Part shown: positions 58,102 to 64,000 of the stretch, piece by piece | Layout: each line of letters starts with the position of its first letter | How positions within the stretch are numbered: position 1 is the stretch's first letter | Assembly (NCBI GenBank): GCA_033807695.1 | Contig: CM066307.1 | Coordinates: 186,001-250,000, forward strand | Length of the DNA stretch: 64,000 nucleotides | Reading direction: 5' to 3' | Source: Daedaleopsis sinensis | Taxonomy: Eukaryota; Basidiomycota; Agaricomycetes; Polyporales; Polyporaceae | Notes under the pieces: model-generated | Seen by the model: the letters and a program-made list of their open reading frames with translations, nothing else | Database searches by the model: none | What the model was told of the DNA's origin: nothing | Made by a program: the position numbers and the translations under genes

Positions 58102-59421
58102 TTAAGATGTTTCCTGCGGGTGGGCGACGAGCTTCGTCGCACTGACTTTGTTCTCCTTGATCCTCTCCAGCCCATCCGGGATCCCCGCCAGGCCGTTCGG
58201 AAGGACCTCGACCTTGTTGGGCTATCCGACGTCACGACAACGCACAATGTCAGTCACGGTCTGTCTACCTATGTCCTCAGGAAATAAAAGCAGAGGGACG
58301 CACCACGATGACCCCGTCCCTCAGCCATTCCGTGAGCCTCCTATACACCTGAACACCAATTTTCCTGTTCTCCGGCGGGTGCGGATTCCCAAAGATGAAC
58401 AACACATTCTTCCCGTCGCCTTCCTTCTTAAGCTCCGCCGGGATCTCGTCGGGAAGAACGAGGAGCAGCACACCCCCAGGCGCGAGTGCCTGGTACGCGA
58501 GCGCCTGTGTGTCGACGTGCGCAACCGCGTCGTACACGTACTCGATTGGGGTGCCCCCGGTGATGCGCTGCAGCTCGCTGAGGATCGCTGGGACGGGGAG
58601 GGAGCGATCGAGGACGTGTGTCGCACCGAGAGACTTGAGCAGCGACTCGTTCTGCAGGGACGCTGTGGTGATGATCGGAGAGAAGTTCTGGAGCCGTGCA
58701 AGCTGGATGACTGCGAGCATGGATGAGCCAATGTATGTCGCCACGAAGTCCATCGAGGCTCACCGTATTGACCAACGCAAGACGAGCCGCCTAGAATGAG
58801 CGCAGGCTTTTCTGCAAACCTCGTCAAGCCACCCTCCTCCCAGGGCGCTGGGAAGTTGACAGTCCTCGCCTCAGGATGATGGTTCCAGAGAGGCGTGAAA
58901 GCCGTAGCTAGACCAGCAGGAACACTCGCGGCTTGATCAAAGGAGATATTATCAGGGATCTTCACGGAAACTCGCAATAAGCCCTTGCGTGGAGACGAAC
59001 GCGAACGATGACACTTGCCTTGGCCGTGATCTCGGCGGCGATTATTGCATACTGTTGGAATGCTGCTGTCCCTTGGTTGCTCCGAGCGGCTCCTTGGAAG
59101 AGGCTATCCGGGCCCTCAAAGTCAGTATCACAGTGGATACGCAACGACGACGATTACTTACATCCTGTCGCCCTTCGCGCGGTCCGAAACCTCAGATCCG
59201 ACCTGTTCGACGATTCCAGCCGCGTCAGAACCGGAAATGAACGGGTAAGAGGAGTCAGTCAGCATCAAGCCCCAGGCCTGCATCTTCCAGTCAACGGGAT
59301 TGAGCGCGGCCGAAATGACCTTGACGAGGACGTCCTTGGGGCCCGGTGTAGGGATGACAACAGCAGCAACTTCCCAATCGCCCTGTTTGACGGGGATACG
59401 GAGGGCCTTCTGGTTTGGCAT
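58102..59421 (-). CDS. NAD(P)H-dependent MDR reductase, copy F
   Basis: Five exons from MPNQKALRIPVKQGDWEVAA at 59421 to a stop at 58102. Blocks: TPGPKDVLVKVISAALNPVD, GSDAAGIVEQVGSEVSDRAK, TAAFQQYAIIAAEITAK, IPDNISFDQAASVPAGLATA, ILGGSSCVGQY followed by VIQLARLQ, LKSLGATHVLDRSLPVP, YQALAPGGVLLLVL, ending AHPQETS. The cofactor loop has Cys in place of the usual Ser and the exon 4 start has Val for Ala. It is the last intact copy of the array. Confidence 0.87.
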
Positions 59422-60606
59422 CTTCACGAATTTGAGATAACTTGCAGACGATGGTGAGTACGACGGTTGTGTACGAAAGCGCGAATTTCTGCCAGAAATA
59501 AATGAGGACGTGTCGATATGGTGTGTTTATGAGTTCGGAGAACAAGTGGGTGCGAGGGGCACACATATGTAAGCCCACAACGTCGCATATCGGATCGAAG
59601 TAGGATCGCTGACCGATACTTCCGTGGCGAAGGACTCAAGTACTCACGAGCTACGTAGTGCCATCATTGATGTGTCAAGCGTAATTGATGCTGCTGGAGA
59701 AGCTTTGCAAGGTCAATGTGCATACGGAGCACCAGCTGAGTCGCTCCAATATGATATTATTGTACTAGGCTGCTCCAGACTGTCGGTGAACCGTGATACG
59801 ATATGCCCGGGGTCACTTGAGACGGTCTATGCTCGTACTTACCTGCTCATGCACGCACACGCAGTCCCGTCCCTCGAACCAAGTGCAAGTGTACTCGCCT
59901 TGCAACCATTATTACCGGCACCTGTCAAGCCTCGACAATCCCGGAGGTGTAGCGAAGATCGGCGCTGCCATTGAGACTAGATCTCCGCACCCATCATCAC
60001 GCACACCCCGAACACAAGTACCAGGGAAGTCGGGGTAGTCGAGGGGGAAGGCGCAGGAGAGTAGCTGTGTGCGAGGCGAAGAGCGAGAGGGTGGTTTACG
60101 AGCCTAAGGCAAACTGTATTCCGCGTCTGCGTGTGTGCAGACCAGGTATTGAGGGACACTGCAGGGGGCCTTCTTGCCGTGTTCACAGGCAAGTGGTACG
60201 TCGCCATCAGCGTTACTTGAGTGTGATCTCAAATACCAGATCGAATGGGGGGAAGAGAGCTGAGGAGAGGAGAGTGGTAAAGACAGCAGAGAGTGCGATG
60301 GAAACCCCGTAAACGCTCAGCCTCGGGAGCTTGTTACAATTGAGCTGGTTCGCTTCACGCAAGAGCCGAACCAAGACTTGAGGTTATTACCTACTATTCG
60401 AACAAATTCGCATTACTTATCTCAGTTTATTCTAGGTCTAGTATAGACTCGAACTACTCTCGACGACTCAGGCTTGTATTACTCAGAGGAGTCCCTCTTC
60501 AGCCTGACCTCTTAACTCTACAGTGAGTTTATGGGGCTGCTGCCAGCAAGTATAGTACATGATCATGCAACCCGACTCGTTTTCTAACTCGACGGTCAAA
60601 GTCGTA
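59422..60606. other. Intergenic, no gene seen
   Basis: 1.2 kb between copy F (promoter side) and the 3' end of the membrane-protein gene. Short overlapping frames only. The single AWGYCCGG word noticed outside the KDZ-TET element lies near 59811. Confidence 0.4.
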
Positions 60607-62311
60607 CTATACGTCTTCAAGCTCCCTCTCCGAGATGTCAACGTCTAAGATGTCGTCGTCTAGTACCATATCACCACTGATGGGGTTGAGGAAATGATGC
60701 CCGTTTAAATTTTGGAGGTTGAATGTGCCTAGTGAGGGTAGCTCGTCGGTTGCACTGGTATCATCAAACCGGCCCGCTTGCGTCACGAAACCTCGAAGGT
60801 GCGCGATGAAGTGGGTAGTCAGGATCGGGCCAAGGCTTATTCATGACGAGTCAGCGTAGCATGAATGGCAAGGTGAACAACCGAACTTACACTCTGGCGA
60901 AGTCGGAGTTCCGTTGCCATCCATCAGGGGACTGTGTGGAACGCATACTAGTAAGAGAAGAGCGCGTCCAACCTCACATTCGGACAACCCACTGAGGCCG
61001 TTGAGGTCTGTATTGCGATGTGAGTTTCATTCTAAAGTGACTTAGATGTACACAACGTAGAAGCGTACCACAGAGAAGCAGATATTGAGCACCGCCAGCG
61101 TGAGTAGTACGCTGACACTTGCAATGAGAACTGACTCGGGTTTTCCCTAAACGTAGGACAATACTCACGCGAAATAGACAGTTCCTACGAGAATTCAACA
61201 TCCCGGACCAAGCTGTAGGAGCTACAATAAAATGCATACCGTCACGCAGTAGAAGACCGCTGAAACTTGATGTCATCATCCCAATGTCCTGGTGAACCTT
61301 GTATATCTTGATTGTCTTGGCCACAGTCAGCGAGAGACACAGCAGCTCGTACACGGCGCTGGAAATTGACAGCAAGAGAGGTACTTCGAAACAAAAGAAC
61401 AAGTTATGAGCAGTCAAACGCTGGTAGCCCCGCAACAATGATATTACACCTACATTTCTGTCCGCTGTAAGTATCACAAGAATAAGCTATGTTGCATCGA
61501 ATCGGAAGGTAGGAGGGAGAGCACACTTGAGGATATAAAGATGGATCTTGGGACCGTAGATAACTTGCGTGCATGCGGGTAATGGCCACGGTGTATGTAT
61601 CTCTGTGAACACCCAGCCAATGCTCTGACATACAATTAAGGATGAGATCATGATGAATGAAGTAGTACTTTACTCACTTGAGGAATCGTGGTTGGGCTGC
61701 ACGCTCCCAGCAGGAATAAAAATATGCCAAGTACCCAGTTTTTATCATACATTGCATATAGGCGGAGGGCGACAAATGCTGACGGTGCGACACACAATAC
61801 ATCAGTGACCTTGAGATACTGCGCAACAAAGCCTCAATCACACCTGATATTACGCAGAAGTTGAGTAGGTTGAGGACTACGCCCGCGCGAGCCATCCCTT
61901 GACATCTTTCATCGCGCAGTAAGTCGAAGTTAGCCTCGTGAATCTGAGATCACATCGTCGAAGTATGTTCACTCACGTCGTTCCCGAACGGACAGTCTCA
62001 ACACCTTCAGTGGGGTTGAAGTTGTGGAACAAGGTCGCCGTGATCTGGGCGAAGCAACCATAACGGATGGCGAGGTAGAAGAAGCTTTGGAGGGTCAAAC
62101 GCCTCTGGCTCCACACCATCCGGACCTCCGTGGGAAGTGTGAGAAGATAGTCGTAGTAGAACAAACCTATAGCATAATGCATGATTAGACCCAATAACTG
62201 GAAGTGATGGAGAAACGAGTCGGGTGACGTACAGTAGCTAGCAACCTGCGTTCGGCTGTTGACGTTGATAAACGACGCTGCAACTCCAACCCACTGGTCG
62301 CGATTTACCAT
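60607..62311 (-). CDS. DUF6533-type multi-pass membrane protein
   Basis: A multi-exon gene starting MVNRDQWVGVAASFINVNSR at 62311. The first exons contain the DUF6533 signature (FYYDYLLTLPTEVRMVWSQR, then AIRYG), followed by hydrophobic segments in later exons (RAGVVLNLLNFCVISGVIEA; LLSISSAVYELLCLSLTVAK). The C-terminus reads FLNPISGDMVLDDD ... ISERELEDV with a stop at 60607. DUF6533 proteins form large families of predicted seven-helix membrane proteins in mushrooms; their role is unknown. Internal splice sites were not all resolved. Confidence 0.7.
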
Positions 62312-62663
62312 GACTGAGAGTAGACGGGACTGAATGTTCAGGTGCGGACCAGATGCACAAGTAGGAGCTCTCGAATGGGAATAACCTCATGAGTCGGTCC
62401 CAAAGAGTCCGTATTCCCGTTATTCCCGCGCTCCAGCGCTTCCGCGGGGATCCCCGGGGGCAAGCGCTCGGGCGTCGGCCTCAGGCGCCCTAGCACATTT
62501 CACAGTGCCCCGCCTCCATGTCAGGCCTAAGCCGAACAGAGGGTGGGGGCGGTCGGTGTGAACCAGCTGAGCAACCCTGGCCTTCTTGAACCAAGTCTAC
62601 GTCTACCGCGCTACCCTCTATTATACGTCTACCACTCTACCTGTATTGTCCTCCGAGATCACT
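62312..62663. promoter_or_regulatory. Divergent spacer
   Basis: Between the divergent membrane-protein gene and the 3'-truncated gene; includes repeated CTACCNCTCTACC-type pyrimidine-rich words shortly before the ATG at 62664. Confidence 0.4.
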
Positions 62664-64000
62664 ATGGCTACTAGTTCTACCCCTCTCTCCTGGCAGCCTA
62701 CACTCACATTTGTGGATCAAAAACGATGTGCCAACCGCGGTTGCAAACACACGAAGGTCTCCGCAAAGTGTACCAAGGGGCTGTGTTCCATGTGCTGCGT
62801 AATTCTCCTAGATGCCTGCAGCTACCCTTCCCATGATCGCAAGCGCACTCAAGAGCATGCTGCTAGAATGTCCCAACCGAAGCTACATGGTCCATGGTCC
62901 GTCATGCACCCGCTGCCCGCAGACATACCCAACACGAACCGTATCAGGCTACTGGCCCCGAGCCCTCCTGCATCCCAGTTCGCCGAAACCCCGCCTTTCT
63001 CCCAGCTTCCCCCATCCCCTCAGCCCTCAGCAGCGGGTGCCACTCAGGGCCCTGGACTGTCCACTTTTGAGCTTGACCCCATCCTGCTAGACTCCCCCAC
63101 ACACTCGACAGAGCTCAACGCTTCTGGTGAGCGGCGCCATCGCAAACCGTTCAAAGATGGCGATTGGAAGACTAGCTGGATGTGTCAAGAGGCAGATCGC
63201 CGCCGTCGCGACGAAGCCGAGATTCTTCGCCGCGAGAATGTCATTGCAATGAGACAATCCTGTCGGCTAGCTTACTGGGGCGACAATGCTGATCCAGTCC
63301 CTCTGCGCACCACAATCGACTATATTCTGACTTGGCCAACGTTCGCACTTTCACAGGCTCCCGAGATCCTGGCTCTCCTCGATGTCTCTGCAGATGACTA
63401 CATCGACACCTATGTAGTCGCGTCACGCTACTGGGAGGCACAGAAGATGTCGAAACCGTTTCAGCTGGTCACTGGGCAACTTCTCCTGTTCAGACGGCGG
63501 GGTGTCACGACGTGCAACGGCATTGATGCAGTGATAGGCGAAGCCGTTGGTGAGCAGTCCATCCAGCCCCACCCCACACCACCAACACTGGCAGTCACCG
63601 TTGTTGCACCCAAACCTCAACGCGGCAAGCGCAGGCTGGACGTGCTTGCGTACGATGACTCGGAGCGTTCGAGGGCCTCCCCACGGTATTCACTGTCGCA
63701 CACAACCACCAACACCGCTGTCTCCTTATTATCCCCCGACATCCTTTCTCCCACCGTGTCTCTCTCATCCGCTACTAGTTCCTATGACAACATGTCCCCT
63801 AGTCCAGCTACGACCCCACGACCCATCTCTCCTGTCTCAACGACAACAGCGACAGTCGGCCTGGGCCTCCCCGGCTGGGATACACACAATCTCACAGTAC
63901 ACATTCCACCCCGAGCTCGCTGGCCAGATGAGTTCTACGCCTGTGATGTTGCCAACGGCTTTTACCTCATCGCACGCAAGATCACCCGAGCCTGTAACGG
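62664..64000 (+). CDS. Cys-rich N-terminal protein, cut by the window end
   Basis: An uninterrupted frame of at least 445 codons from MATSSTPLSWQPTLTFVDQK at 62664 to the edge. The N-terminus has a cysteine cluster (RCANRGCKHTKVSAKCTKG, then LCSMCC) that probably binds zinc. A Pro/Ser-rich linker follows, then a charged DWKTSWMCQEADRRRRDEAE helix, a Ser/Thr/Pro-rich region and, near the edge, PPRARWPDEFYACDVANGFY, a block I associate with uncharacterised, highly expanded mushroom proteins. The remainder lies outside the window. It could be a host gene or part of another transposon; no function is assigned. Confidence 0.65.
   Translation, partial: MATSSTPLSWQPTLTFVDQKRCANRGCKHTKVSAKCTKGLCSMCCVILLDACSYPSHDRKRTQEHAARMSQPKLHGPWSVMHPLPADIPNTNRIRLLAPSPPASQFAETPPFSQLPPSPQPSAAGATQGPGLSTFELDPILLDSPTHSTELNASGERRHRKPFKDGDWKTSWMCQEADRRRRDEAEILRRENVIAMRQSCRLAYWGDNADPVPLRTTIDYILTWPTFALSQAPEILALLDVSADDYIDTYVVASRYWEAQKMSKPFQLVTGQLLLFRRRGVTTCNGIDAVIGEAVGEQSIQPHPTPPTLAVTVVAPKPQRGKRRLDVLAYDDSERSRASPRYSLSHTTTNTAVSLLSPDILSPTVSLSSATSSYDNMSPSPATTPRPISPVSTTTATVGLGLPGWDTHNLTVHIPPRARWPDEFYACDVANGFYLIARKITRACN

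Overview
This is a gene-dense fungal window, almost certainly from a mushroom-forming basidiomycete (Agaricomycetes). The evidence is short spliceosomal introns (about 47-70 bp, GT..AG), a HET-domain gene, a DUF6533-type membrane protein, a KDZ transposase linked to a TET/JBP dioxygenase, and a basidiomycete-type Tnp2 CACTA transposase. No prokaryotic, CRISPR or rRNA/tRNA features were seen.

Layout. 1-4.3 kb: one hypothetical protein and a HET/DUF8212 protein (minus strand). 4.4-59.4 kb: a tandem, mostly minus-strand array of zinc-less medium-chain NAD(P)H reductases (GroES-like plus Rossmann; trans-enoyl-reductase/ToxD/LovC type). It has six full-length copies (A-F), copy A being split by an insertion, plus two degenerate relics. 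An aldose 1-epimerase, a degenerate hypothetical gene and an F-box protein lie between copies. 60-62.3 kb: a DUF6533 membrane protein. 62.7-64 kb: a Cys-rich protein running off the edge.

The array was invaded by two DNA transposons of nearly equal size. (1) An 18.07-kb element at 5490-23559 sits in the last exon of reductase copy A. The missing 3' end of that exon is found 18 kb away at 5418-5489, and an 11-bp sequence is duplicated at the two junctions. It carries three unrecognised nuclear-looking proteins, a complete TET/JBP 2OG-Fe(II) dioxygenase, an apparently intact KDZ transposase (CxC2 cysteine cluster; D, D, E) starting only 7-49 bp after the dioxygenase stop, and a further small gene. 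About 16 kb of it is saturated with the degenerate octamer AWGYCCGG (roughly 65 copies by hand count), which is nearly absent elsewhere in the window. (2) An 18.22-kb CACTA-type element at 25108-43329 lies between copies A and B. It has identical 116-bp terminal inverted repeats starting CAC, a 3-bp duplication (CCT), a Tnp2 transposase and a divergent multi-exon partner gene. It contains two long-inverted-repeat (foldback-like) elements of about 3.3 kb, and one of these carries a 567-bp TA-flanked MITE whose empty site survives in the opposite arm.

The most interesting system is the KDZ-TET element: a self-contained unit pairing a transposase with a putative 5-methylcytosine oxidase and dense CpG-containing CCGG motifs that could be the substrate or binding sites of its own proteins.
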